Part shown: piece by piece, positions 49,870 to 59,800 of the stretch
Position numbering within the stretch: position 1 is the first letter of the stretch
Layout: the number at the start of each line of letters is the position of its first letter
DNA from: Bacteroidia bacterium
GTDB taxonomy: Bacteria; Bacteroidota; Bacteroidia; Flavobacteriales; Flavobacteriaceae
Assembly (NCBI GenBank): GCA_030429835.1
Contig: JAUIGC010000001.1
Location: 60,082 to 124,081 of the forward strand
Length of the DNA stretch: 64,000 nucleotides
Direction: 5' to 3'
Position numbers and translations under genes: made by a program
The notes under the pieces: model-generated
The model's input: only the letters and a program-made list of their open reading frames with translations
Databases searched by the model: none
What the model was told of the DNA's origin: nothing

Positions 49870-51501
49870 ATGAAATTACATATCTTTCCACTTTTGATGG
49901 TAGTTGCATCCATAAATTTCATTATGGCCCAAGAAACAAACTCATTTCCTGTACAGGTTAGGATAGAAAACGGAATTATTGAGGGGAATTACGATACACA
50001 TACCGGAATACAGCGCTATTTTGGGATACCCTTCGCCAAGCCTCCCGTTGGAGAATTACGCTGGAAGGCTCCACAACCCCTTGAAAATTGGGATGGTGTT
50101 AAAGAAACAAAGGCCTTTGGGCCACGACCTATGCAAACGATGGTCTTTGGGGATATGAAATCCCGATCCAGCGGCGTAAGCGAGGATTGTCTTTACTTGA
50201 ATGTTTGGACACCGGCCAAAAGGAACACCAAAGACCTTCCGGTACTGGTATATTTCTTTGGGGGCGGTAATGTAGCTGGAGATGCATCGGAACCAAGATA
50301 TGACGGAGAGAGCATGGCTAAAAAAGGGATTGTAGTAGTCACTACAAATTACCGCTTGAACATATTTGGGTTCCTGGCCCATCCTGAGCTTAGTGCAGAG
50401 GCCGACTACAAGGCCTCCGGGAATTATGGTCTTTTAGATCAAAATGCGGCCTTAAAATGGGTCAAGAACAATATAGCCGCGTTTGGCGGAGACCCCAACC
50501 ATGTGACCATAGCTGGCGAATCTGCGGGTTCCATAGGAGTTAGCCAGCAAATGGCTTCTCCCTTGTCCAAAGATTTAATTGCCGGTGCCATTGGCGAAAG
50601 CGGGGCAGGAATACATCCCACCATGGCACCTGTTTCCTTAGAAGAGGCAGAAAAAATAGGTGCGGAATTTGCCCAAAAAATTGGTTATCCTACCCTAGCG
50701 GAATTAAGAAATCTAAGTACCCGAGAGGTATATGAGTTATATAATGAAAGTCAAAGATTTGGTTTTCCGGCGGTACTTGACGGGTATTTTCTTCCTAAAA
50801 CATTGCCTGAGATATTCCAAAACAGAGAACAAGCCATGGTTCCCCTACTATTGGGATGGAACTCCGCAGAGATTCCTGGAATGGCATTTACACAAGGGCC
50901 GTACACCTCCGAAAACTATGCGAGCAAGGTAAAAGAGGCTTATCCGAAGGAATACAAAAAGGTAATGGAACTTTATCCTAGCGGTTCGGAGAAAGAAATC
51001 GAACTTTCCGCCACGGCTTTGGCTTCAGACCGATTTATTGCGTACAGCACATGGAAATGGTTTGATTTACACAGAAAAAATAGCGACCAGCCAGTATACC
51101 GTTACTTATATAGCAAACTTAGACCACCATTGGTGGACAATACAAAGTCAAGTGGTTTGGCAGGCGGTACCGTAGAAAAAGGTGAAGATGCCCCACCAGC
51201 CCCGAAACCTGTAGGAGCTCCCCACGCCTGTGAAATTGAATACTGTATGGGCAACCTGCACTTAGTAGACGACTATGCTTGGACGGCAGAAGACTATAAG
51301 GTTTCAGCCGATATGCAAAATTACTTTGCCAACTTCATAAAGATGGGTAATCCTAATGGTGAGGGACTACCCCAGTGGGATTCCGCTGCCGAAATGGGCG
51401 ATACCCCACCAGTAATGGTCATTGACACCCAAAGCAAATTGATCAAAGCTACAAACGACGCCCGTTACGAATTTCTTGATAAGGCTTACGGCCATAATTA
51501 A
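49870..51501 (+). CDS. Carboxylesterase family (type B) protein, secreted
   Basis: GIPFAKPPVGELRWKAPQPLENWDGV; EDCLYLNVWTP; TIAGESAGSIGVSQQ. Confidence 0.93.
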   Translation: MKLHIFPLLMVVASINFIMAQETNSFPVQVRIENGIIEGNYDTHTGIQRYFGIPFAKPPVGELRWKAPQPLENWDGVKETKAFGPRPMQTMVFGDMKSRSSGVSEDCLYLNVWTPAKRNTKDLPVLVYFFGGGNVAGDASEPRYDGESMAKKGIVVVTTNYRLNIFGFLAHPELSAEADYKASGNYGLLDQNAALKWVKNNIAAFGGDPNHVTIAGESAGSIGVSQQMASPLSKDLIAGAIGESGAGIHPTMAPVSLEEAEKIGAEFAQKIGYPTLAELRNLSTREVYELYNESQRFGFPAVLDGYFLPKTLPEIFQNREQAMVPLLLGWNSAEIPGMAFTQGPYTSENYASKVKEAYPKEYKKVMELYPSGSEKEIELSATALASDRFIAYSTWKWFDLHRKNSDQPVYRYLYSKLRPPLVDNTKSSGLAGGTVEKGEDAPPAPKPVGAPHACEIEYCMGNLHLVDDYAWTAEDYKVSADMQNYFANFIKMGNPNGEGLPQWDSAAEMGDTPPVMVIDTQSKLIKATNDARYEFLDKAYGHN

Positions 51502-51543
51502 ATCACTTTCCGGACTTAGAAAATTAGTTCACCGAAACCATAA

Positions 51544-51580
51544 AAAGGAGGTATTATTGATTTTACCTCCTTTATTTTTA
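51544..51580 (+). terminator. Rho-independent terminator
   Basis: AAAGGAGGTA (51544-51553) / TACCTCCTTT (51564-51573), then ATTTTTA. Confidence 0.75.
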
Positions 51581-51666
51581 CTATTTACAGGATTTAAACA
51601 AATCAAGCTGCAAAATTCTTAATTCGCTCTACTTCCTGAAATAACTGTTTAAAAGATTGTCTATTT

Positions 51667-52350
51667 TTGAAAGAATATCAATTACGGGCTACCTTGTTAA
51701 AAAAAAAGGCTTTAAGGATTAGGAAGATTATAACGATTACGGTAGTCCTTGTAAGCATTATCTTGATTTCCCTCATTGTTTGCAATGCCATCATCAATTC
51801 CTTTGCAGAGGGAAAAACGTATAATTCCCTTGAAACTGTTCCCAAAACTAAAATAGGAATCATTCTGGGTACCGCTAAGAATATGAGAGGGGGTGGTTCC
51901 AATCCATATTACGAATACAGATTAAATGCAGCTGTTTCGCTCTACAGAGCTAAAAAAATAGAATTTATACTCGTTAGTGGAGATAACGGCAGCATTTACT
52001 ACAATGAGCCTACCACCATAAAAAATGACTTGGTGGAAGCAGGAGTCCCTTCGGATAAAATATTCCTAGACTATGCGGGTTTTAGAACTCTGGATTCCAT
52101 GGTAAGGGCCAAAGAAGTTTTTGGGCTCAATGAGGCCACCATAATCTCGCAAAAATTCCATAATGAGCGCGCTATTTACCTAGCCCATAAGAACGGTTTA
52201 AATGCCATTGGCTTCAATGCCCAGGACGTTTCCCTAGAATCTGGGTTTAAAATCCAAATACGGGAATACTTTGCCCGGGTAAAAGTTTTTATCGATTTGG
52301 CACTGAAAACCCGACCGAAATTTTCCGGTGACAAAATTAAAATTGAATGA
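51667..52350 (+). CDS. SanA/YdcF-like (DUF218) membrane protein
   Basis: KIGIILGTAKNMRGGGSNPYYEYRLNAAVSLYRAKKIEFILVSGDNG; TTG start. Confidence 0.85.
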   Translation: MKEYQLRATLLKKKALRIRKIITITVVLVSIILISLIVCNAIINSFAEGKTYNSLETVPKTKIGIILGTAKNMRGGGSNPYYEYRLNAAVSLYRAKKIEFILVSGDNGSIYYNEPTTIKNDLVEAGVPSDKIFLDYAGFRTLDSMVRAKEVFGLNEATIISQKFHNERAIYLAHKNGLNAIGFNAQDVSLESGFKIQIREYFARVKVFIDLALKTRPKFSGDKIKIE

Positions 52351-52389
52351 TTACTTTAGTCTTCGATTAATTCAGGATTCGGTTTATAT

Positions 52390-53640
52390 ATGGGCTCATT
52401 AAGAATTTTAATCAAGAATCTTGGTCCAGGATTGCTCTTTGCAAGTATGGCAATTGGCACATCTCACTTGGTACTGTCCACAAAAGCCGGGGCCCAGTAC
52501 GGATGGGTCATGATTATTCCTATAGTTTTGGCCAATGTCCTCAAATATCCCTTTTTCGAATTTGGCGTACGATATACCAGTATCACCAACAAAACACTCA
52601 TTGAGGGCTATTTGAACCGTGGCAAGGGATATTTGTGGTTCTATGCATTTATTACTCTTTTCTCTACTTTTACAATTTTAGCCGCCCTTTACACCGTCAC
52701 AGCGGGGCTATTCATCAATTTGTTTAAGATGCAGGGAGTTCCCATAAGCATGGCGGCCCTTGGTCTTTTTGTCCTTATCAGTGCCCTTTTAATTATTGGC
52801 AAATACAAGTTTCTTGAAATGAGTCTAAAATTTGTCGTAAGTATTCTATTTGTGGCACTTATAGTAACAACGGCACTTGTTTTATTCAATGGACAGACAA
52901 GTCCGACGGAAAATTTTGAGCCTACACCCATATTTAACGAAGTTGGTATATTATTCCTAATTGGTCTAATGGGTTGGATGCCCACCACGGTAGAAGCTTC
53001 AAGTTGGATCAGCCTTTGGAGTATCGAAAAATGGAAGACGCAAGAGAAACCGAGTCTAAAGGAATCGCTACAGGATTTTAATATTGGATACTTCTTAACA
53101 GGATTACTTGCCATATTTTTTATGTTGATAGGCTGGTTTACCCTATATGGAACCAATACAATACTAAGTGACAATGCCGTTAGTTTTGCGGATCAGGTTG
53201 TCCAGTTATTTACAAGGCATATAGGACCATGGGCCTATATTTTCATAGCAATATCTGCCTTTGCCACCATGTTCAGTACATGTATGACAGCCCATGATGC
53301 GGTAAGCAGGGTTAGCTTGGACATCTTGGATTTACTGTTCCCAAAAGGAAAAACACGCCAAACAAAAGTAAATTTTGGCATTACGGTTCTTATACTGGCT
53401 GTCGTAAACTATATGGTGATTGCGCTGTTTTCAGCTAATATGGGAAATTTGATAGCCCTTGCAACCTTCGTATCCTTTGTCGTGGCTCCTATCATTGGAT
53501 ATATGAACCTAAAAAACGTAATGAGTGAGGATATCATGCCCAATCTAAGGCCAGGCAAGGCACTGAGGTTACTAACGTATTTAGGCATTATATTCCTTAC
53601 TCTTTTCTCCATCTATTATTTTTGGATAATGATTTTTTAA
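52390..53640 (+). CDS. Nramp-superfamily transporter lacking the canonical DPGN motif
   Basis: NLGPGLLFASMAIGTSHLVLSTKAGAQYGW at TM1; GWMPTTVEASSWISLW at TM6. Confidence 0.85.
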   Translation: MGSLRILIKNLGPGLLFASMAIGTSHLVLSTKAGAQYGWVMIIPIVLANVLKYPFFEFGVRYTSITNKTLIEGYLNRGKGYLWFYAFITLFSTFTILAALYTVTAGLFINLFKMQGVPISMAALGLFVLISALLIIGKYKFLEMSLKFVVSILFVALIVTTALVLFNGQTSPTENFEPTPIFNEVGILFLIGLMGWMPTTVEASSWISLWSIEKWKTQEKPSLKESLQDFNIGYFLTGLLAIFFMLIGWFTLYGTNTILSDNAVSFADQVVQLFTRHIGPWAYIFIAISAFATMFSTCMTAHDAVSRVSLDILDLLFPKGKTRQTKVNFGITVLILAVVNYMVIALFSANMGNLIALATFVSFVVAPIIGYMNLKNVMSEDIMPNLRPGKALRLLTYLGIIFLTLFSIYYFWIMIF

Positions 53641-53736
53641 TCCGCCATGAAGCCTTTATCTATGGGGTCTAGTGGATGAATTTGCGATTGGTTGCTGATT
53701 TTTAGACCTTTGCACTGGAAAAATGCAAAAGAAACC

Positions 53737-53928
53737 ATGAAGCTAATCTCCATTAAAAGAAGAACAAGAACGGAAAGAAGATACACCCAAAAGATGGGTG
53801 TCCTATATACCAATGTGACCTATATCAAAAAATCCCTTTTGGGAATTCCCTTTAAAACCATGCACAAGTATCGAGGCACCTATTATGGAAAAATCAAGGG
53901 ATGTGAAGACTGTGTATTGACCAATTAG
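53737..53928 (+). CDS. Small conserved-looking hypothetical protein
   Basis: MKLISIKRRTRTERRYTQKMGVLYTNVTYIKKSLLGIPFKTMHKYRGTYYGKIKGCEDCVLTN; ATG at 53737 preferred to the track start at 53692. Confidence 0.5.
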   Translation: MKLISIKRRTRTERRYTQKMGVLYTNVTYIKKSLLGIPFKTMHKYRGTYYGKIKGCEDCVLTN

Positions 53929-53933
53929 GATAA

Positions 53934-55853
53934 TCAATTATTCACTACCTCTATTAAAGTTCGTTCGTTCTGTTTGTGAAGAAAATCCAAACAATATACA
54001 CCGTTCGTACAATTATTTTTAATGTTTTCTTCTCCATAGCCCACGGATTCCAAGATAGTTTCTGAAGGTACACCTTTGCTAACTAAATAATCACGGATAA
54101 CATCCGATCGTTGTTGGGACAATTTTTGGTTGCTGGCATTGCTGCCCCTGCTATCCGTATGGGTCTCTATACGCAACCTTACATCTGGAAAGTTTTGTAC
54201 CGCTTCCACAACTTTATCCAACTCCATAGTAACCTCTGAAGTCAAGTTACTTTTTCCCTTGGGAAAATAGAATTTTCTAAGTTTAACAACCCTCTTGCCC
54301 TCGGTTTCCTCGACCAAATCCTCCAATTGTAACAATTCTATGGTGTACGGATTTTTTTGGATTTCCTCCAATTCACTTCCAGAATAGGTTCTTGAAAAGG
54401 CTGAAAACTCTCCTTTGCCAGACTGGAGAACAATTTCTTCCTGCCAAGGAATTTCAACACTAAAGTCACCATTTTCATCGCTATAAAGTTCCCGCAATAG
54501 GTTCCCTTGTGTATCCAAAAGTCGGATTTGGGCTTTTCCAATACCAAGATTGGTAGAAGCATCCACCACATTTCCCCGTAGGGCAAAAGTCTTAAGACCC
54601 GGGAGACTTTTTATTCTAAAGGAATAAATATCGTCACCGCCTTTTCCGCCTGGTCTATTGGAGGCCAAGTAACCTGTGTAGGTACCATTTTCTTGTTTGA
54701 TGATGAATCCAAAATCATCCTCTTTGGAATTGATGCCCTCTCCAAGGTTTACTGGAACCCCATAAATATCACGGCCCTGTATCTTGGACTTATAGACATC
54801 CATTCTACCAAGACCATAAAAGACATCGGAAGAAAAATATAGACTGCCATCAAAAATATAGGGGGCAATCTCATTCCCAGGTGAATTGATTCTAGGACCT
54901 AAATTAACGGGCGCAGACATCACCTGTCCATTATTGGTCGCTACATAATAAAGATCCGTGCCACCATAACTATCATCAAAATTTGCTGCAAAGTAAAGTC
55001 TGTCCGTACTATCATCATAAAACGGATAATAGAAAGAGGTACTCAAATTCTTCAATAGAAACCTAAATTGACCGGAATTATATAACATTCCCAAAGCGAG
55101 GGAATTCTTTCCGTTCTCATCGTAGGTCATCTCTCCTTCTTCAGAATTGGACAAAATATAGAAGATTCTATTGTTTTCCTCAGAATAGTAAGGCGTAGAT
55201 TTATGAAATTTGGAATCGGGTATCATGTCGAACAGATTGACCGTTCCTGTTTTCCCATTGTCGCTTATGGAAACCTCGTAAATATCCAAATAAGACTCTC
55301 CTGACGGCTCATATAACCCTTTCGACTTTAACGGTCTACTACTACTGAACAAAAGTTTATTCTTGTAAAAGGCGGGGGAGAAATCGGTTTGAGCAGTATT
55401 TAAAGAAAGATTGACAAGCGTTACTTTATTGGCGTCCAAGGCTTCTTTTCCCAATATTTCAAAATTGAATTCGGCATTATCCATCAATTCATTGGAAAGT
55501 AAAGGGGATTTGGACCTTAGAAAAGTTTGCACCCTATCCTTACTGGATGTTTTGGACAAGCTCTGCAACAATTGGTTGAATTGGTGCACAGTCATGATCG
55601 TGTCGTTCTTATTGACTTCTTGATATAATTCCGAAGCATTTTTATAGTTCCCCACTTTAAAGTAAGAATCCGCCAAATTCAATAATTGTGAATTGCTCAG
55701 TGGGCCTTTTTGTCGTTCTTTTTGATACTCTGCTATGGCCTTTCCATATTGATATCCATAGAAATAGTTATCCCCTTTGGAATTTTTACCCTGTGAAACC
55801 ATAAGGGCGGGCAAAAAAATCAACAATAAGAAAATATACTCTTTAACCTTCAT
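53934..55853 (-). CDS. OmpA-family protein with PD40 repeats
   Basis: C-terminal OmpA domain VRLRIETHTDSRGSNASNQKLSQQRSDVIRDYLVSKGVPSETILESVGYGE. Start MKVKEYIFLLL at 55853; the longer track ORF overlaps the neighbour. Confidence 0.92.
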   Translation of the reverse strand: MKVKEYIFLLLIFLPALMVSQGKNSKGDNYFYGYQYGKAIAEYQKERQKGPLSNSQLLNLADSYFKVGNYKNASELYQEVNKNDTIMTVHQFNQLLQSLSKTSSKDRVQTFLRSKSPLLSNELMDNAEFNFEILGKEALDANKVTLVNLSLNTAQTDFSPAFYKNKLLFSSSRPLKSKGLYEPSGESYLDIYEVSISDNGKTGTVNLFDMIPDSKFHKSTPYYSEENNRIFYILSNSEEGEMTYDENGKNSLALGMLYNSGQFRFLLKNLSTSFYYPFYDDSTDRLYFAANFDDSYGGTDLYYVATNNGQVMSAPVNLGPRINSPGNEIAPYIFDGSLYFSSDVFYGLGRMDVYKSKIQGRDIYGVPVNLGEGINSKEDDFGFIIKQENGTYTGYLASNRPGGKGGDDIYSFRIKSLPGLKTFALRGNVVDASTNLGIGKAQIRLLDTQGNLLRELYSDENGDFSVEIPWQEEIVLQSGKGEFSAFSRTYSGSELEEIQKNPYTIELLQLEDLVEETEGKRVVKLRKFYFPKGKSNLTSEVTMELDKVVEAVQNFPDVRLRIETHTDSRGSNASNQKLSQQRSDVIRDYLVSKGVPSETILESVGYGEENIKNNCTNGVYCLDFLHKQNERTLIEVVNN

Positions 55854-55863
55854 ATTCTTCAAT

Positions 55864-56850
55864 TTAGAAAAATCTTGGAGAATCAATTTGTTTCGGTTTA
55901 CCTTTAGAACCTTTATTATTCTTTTCACTAGAACCTCCAGAACCCTTTCCAAGATAAAACTTAAGTATGACCTCGTGGGATCCGCTATTAAATTCACCCA
56001 AAGGATTAGTATTGTAATCGTACGAATATCCAATAAATGTGCCATTGGAAATCTGAAACCCTGCCAAGCCGCTGAACGCATTTTCCACACGATATGAGGC
56101 ACCCACGGTGAATACATCGTTTATTAAAAAGTTTGTGGAAATATTAATAATCACTGGTGCACCTTTCAAGGTGTTAACAAGAAAAGCTGGCTTGAACTTT
56201 AAATTATCCGATAGATCAAAAACATACCCACCAATAAAATTGAATTGGAGTTTATCCTCTACAATAGAGGCAACATCATCATTATAAATTCCTTCCGTTA
56301 AAAAATTGGGCGCCGATGCTCCCAAATACCACTGATCAGAATACATGAACAATCCCGCTCCTATTGTTGGATAAAATCTAGTTACTTGCTCTTGACTTAA
56401 AGGCTCGCCCGGGTTTTCAAAAGTTCCTTTAGAAAAATCCACGTTCAAAAAAGACCCACCGGCATCCATACCAAATGATAATTTGGTCTCCTCAGAAAGA
56501 TTCACCTGATAGGAATAGGATATATCTGCATAGGTTTGGGTAACTGGACCCAATTGATCATTGACCACGTTGAAGCCCAATCCCATGGTCTCATTCTTAA
56601 AAGGTACATTGGTTCCAATCCTTATCGTTCTGGGTGCACCTGGAATATCTATCCACTGGGCCCTGTACAATGCGGCTATTTCAGGCGTTTCAACGGTTCC
56701 TACATAGGCAGGATTGAAACTTCCAATATTGTACATATACTGGGTATATTGAGGCTCCTTTTGACCAAAAACATGGGTTGTACCAAAAAATGTACAAACG
56801 ATTATTCCCAGGAATATATTGAATTTTGCTCTGTTCGTTAGGTATTCCAT
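55864..56850 (-). CDS. PorP/SprF family type IX secretion-associated membrane protein
   Basis: QKEPQYTQYMYNIGSFNPAYVGT; AQWIDIPGAPRTIRIG; FTVGASYRVENAFSGLAGFQISNGTFIGYSYDY. Confidence 0.93.
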   Translation of the reverse strand: MEYLTNRAKFNIFLGIIVCTFFGTTHVFGQKEPQYTQYMYNIGSFNPAYVGTVETPEIAALYRAQWIDIPGAPRTIRIGTNVPFKNETMGLGFNVVNDQLGPVTQTYADISYSYQVNLSEETKLSFGMDAGGSFLNVDFSKGTFENPGEPLSQEQVTRFYPTIGAGLFMYSDQWYLGASAPNFLTEGIYNDDVASIVEDKLQFNFIGGYVFDLSDNLKFKPAFLVNTLKGAPVIINISTNFLINDVFTVGASYRVENAFSGLAGFQISNGTFIGYSYDYNTNPLGEFNSGSHEVILKFYLGKGSGGSSEKNNKGSKGKPKQIDSPRFF

Positions 56851-56856
56851 TATTGT

Positions 56857-59800
56857 CTATCTAATTAATTGGATCCAGCCTTTATCCGTCTGGCTTTCCA
56901 TAGGGCCAAAATCATTAACCAAAGTATATTGAAGCACATAGAAGTATGTACCTTTGGGCACTTCTTTGCCCTTAAAAGTACCGTCCCATACATCTGCAAC
57001 GGATTGGGTTCCGTTAGGCACCGTATCCGACCCCTCAAAAATGGTATTTCCATACCTGTCCACAATGGATATGGAATATTCTATACCCATACCGATATTG
57101 GTTATAGGGTCTTCAAGATTTAACCTTAAAACATCGTTCCTTCCATCACCATTGGGCGAGAATTGATTGAAGAGGAAACCGGGATCTGCGGATGTCCGTT
57201 CGTTTATTGTCACCACTATGATACTCTGATTGTTGGTGGCATCTTTACTGTCCCTTGGCGAAGATCGATCCAATATTGCCGTATTGCTAAAACTACCCTC
57301 AGCGGTTACCCTTCCTGTAATTTGCAGTTCTACCGCATTTTCCTCACCGGCCAGTATGGAAGGGATTTCCCAAATACCAGTATCTTTATTGTAAGCCCCT
57401 CCTGAATCATCGGATTCATATTCAAAAAGAGCCTCTTTACCTTCCTCTATAACATCCCTAATTATGACATTATTGATAGCTTCTGCAAAATCAGATGCAC
57501 TGGTAAGATTGGTCACTTTTATAGTAAAAGTTATTTGTTCACCCACCAAAGGGGTTTCATTGTTCACTGACTTTTCTATGGCCAAATCTATCCCTTCGTA
57601 TACTTGCGTTTCAATTGGGAGAGTTGCCTTATCATTATCAGGATTATCGTCTAAGGGCGTTGAACTAATTAATTCCGCTGTATTCGTGTAGCTTCCATCC
57701 TCCAGCACTACCGCTGTAATATCCAAAGTGGCTAATCCCAATGCCGGTAAATTGACCATAGTCCATGTCCATAATTCGTCAAGTGGGCTATATTCTCCTA
57801 AAGACGTTGTATGGGACACATAGTCAAATCCCGTACCGGTCAAATCATCAACTATGATAACCTCATCCACTTGTTTATCCGTTAGGTTCCTTACCGTTAT
57901 GGTAAACGTAATTTCATCTCCCGGAGCTACATTTTCACGATCCGCCTCTTTGGTAATTTCCAAATCAACCGGACAGTCTGGGCTAGAATTATCCGGAATA
58001 CATGCATTTTCATTCGCCGGATCTTGTTGGTCATTTACCCCATCTCCATCGGCATCTTCTATATTGGAATCCAAAGCGTCTATGATTCCATCCCCATCCT
58101 CATCCAAAGGGTTTTGAACATCGGGACCTACTTCCTCCCCGTCCAAGATTCCATCACCATCGGTATCCGGGTCGTTGGGATCCAAATCCAAGGCTACTTC
58201 CTCCCCTGTAAGCAAACCGTCATTATCGTCATCTACGTTACATTCGCTTACCGTGATTACAACATCCACGGAAATATCGGTACATGGGGCCGTTGCCACA
58301 TTGGTCGTGTAAGTAAATGTATATTGGCCATTGGGAACCCCTTCAAAATCCACTTCATTATCGGCATTTATGGTCAGGGTATTTCCATTGGTAGACCAGG
58401 TTCCAGAGCTTGCTCCAACCAATCGGCTGTCCAGGTCAACGACCGTATTGCCAAAGGCAGCGATACTACAGGCACCACCATTAGATACCACTGTACCCGT
58501 TGTAGGCTCATTACCTATGGTCGCAATAACCTCAACCCGTTCAGAAGCACAACCATTTGAAACGGCTTCCACAAAAAAGCTTGTGGTTTCAGAAATAGTA
58601 GGGGTAATGAAATTATCCCCGGCTCCCAAAGGCGTATCTGCATCTATGGCATCGTACCAATTAAATTGTGCACCACCTGTTGCCTCCGCCGAGAGTTGCA
58701 CATTGGAAGGTCCACAGGCCTCTCCGTCAGTTACACCAACAATCTCAGGGATAATATTCAGGGTAAGTTCCACTTCAATCGTTCCACTGGCACAATCGTC
58801 CGTAAAATTGTTAGGAGTTCCATTGTCGTCCAAAAAGAATCCATAATAAGAACCCTGTAGTGTTGGGTTTGCTACCTGCGCCGGGAGCAAATATGCATCC
58901 TCGTTCAATGGATTGGAGGAAGTACTCCAGACTAAGGATGTTTGACCTACCCGGCCGGCCGGAGGGGTTGTACTGGTATAATCATTTAAACTTGTAATCG
59001 TTGTATTTTGAAAAATGGGGGTAGGACCTGTTTCCGATTCCACACCACAAAACGTGGTTTCCTTTGTGGTATCCAGTTCAGGGGCGGCCACACAGTTGTC
59101 ATCATCATTAATAGTTCCGGTAGCTGTGCCACCATTTGCACGTTGCACACCATTTGATGGCAAGGCCAACTGCACGGTAAACGTTTCACTCTCTTCAAGT
59201 AAATCATCGTCTACCAGAGCTACCGTTATTGTTTCTATTTCACCAGCTGTACCGTCAAATGTCAAATTACCTACCGAACCGGTGTAATCCACACCACCCC
59301 CTATAGCCGTACCATTTGTAATGGTATAAAAAACGGTAGTTCCACCGGCCACAGCCAAATCCAGCTCGACCTCGAATATCATTTCGCCCGAAGGGTCATT
59401 CTCATTGGCGGTTACATCGGCAATGGTTAAGGTTGCTTGATCATTATCAGTAATGTTTACCGTTGCAGATCTTGTCCCGGCCGTTCCCAAATCGTAATCC
59501 GGGGAACTATCGGTCAAAGTTAAAATAACGGTTTCATTACCTTCCTGTATTTGATCATCTATTGGTGCTATAGAAACCGTTCTAGATTGTTGTCCGTTAG
59601 GTATGCTTATGCTAGCACCTATATTGGTATAATCCGTTCCATTAGTTGCCGTTCCCGTAATATTGTAGGTGACGACAATAGGTCCGCCGGTTGTATTTGG
59701 CGACCCCAAATCTATGGTGAAAAGTCCAGTTGCCGTGGCAGGAGTGTTTTCTGCTGCAGCGGCATCCGTTGCAGTAATGGTTGCCGTGAAAATATCATCG

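Noticed and set aside
53934-56117. 727-aa start for the OmpA-family ORF
   Set aside because: The extra N-terminus overlaps the PorP/SprF gene and lacks a signal; MKVKEYIFLLLIFLPALMVSQ at 55853 is a proper signal peptide start.
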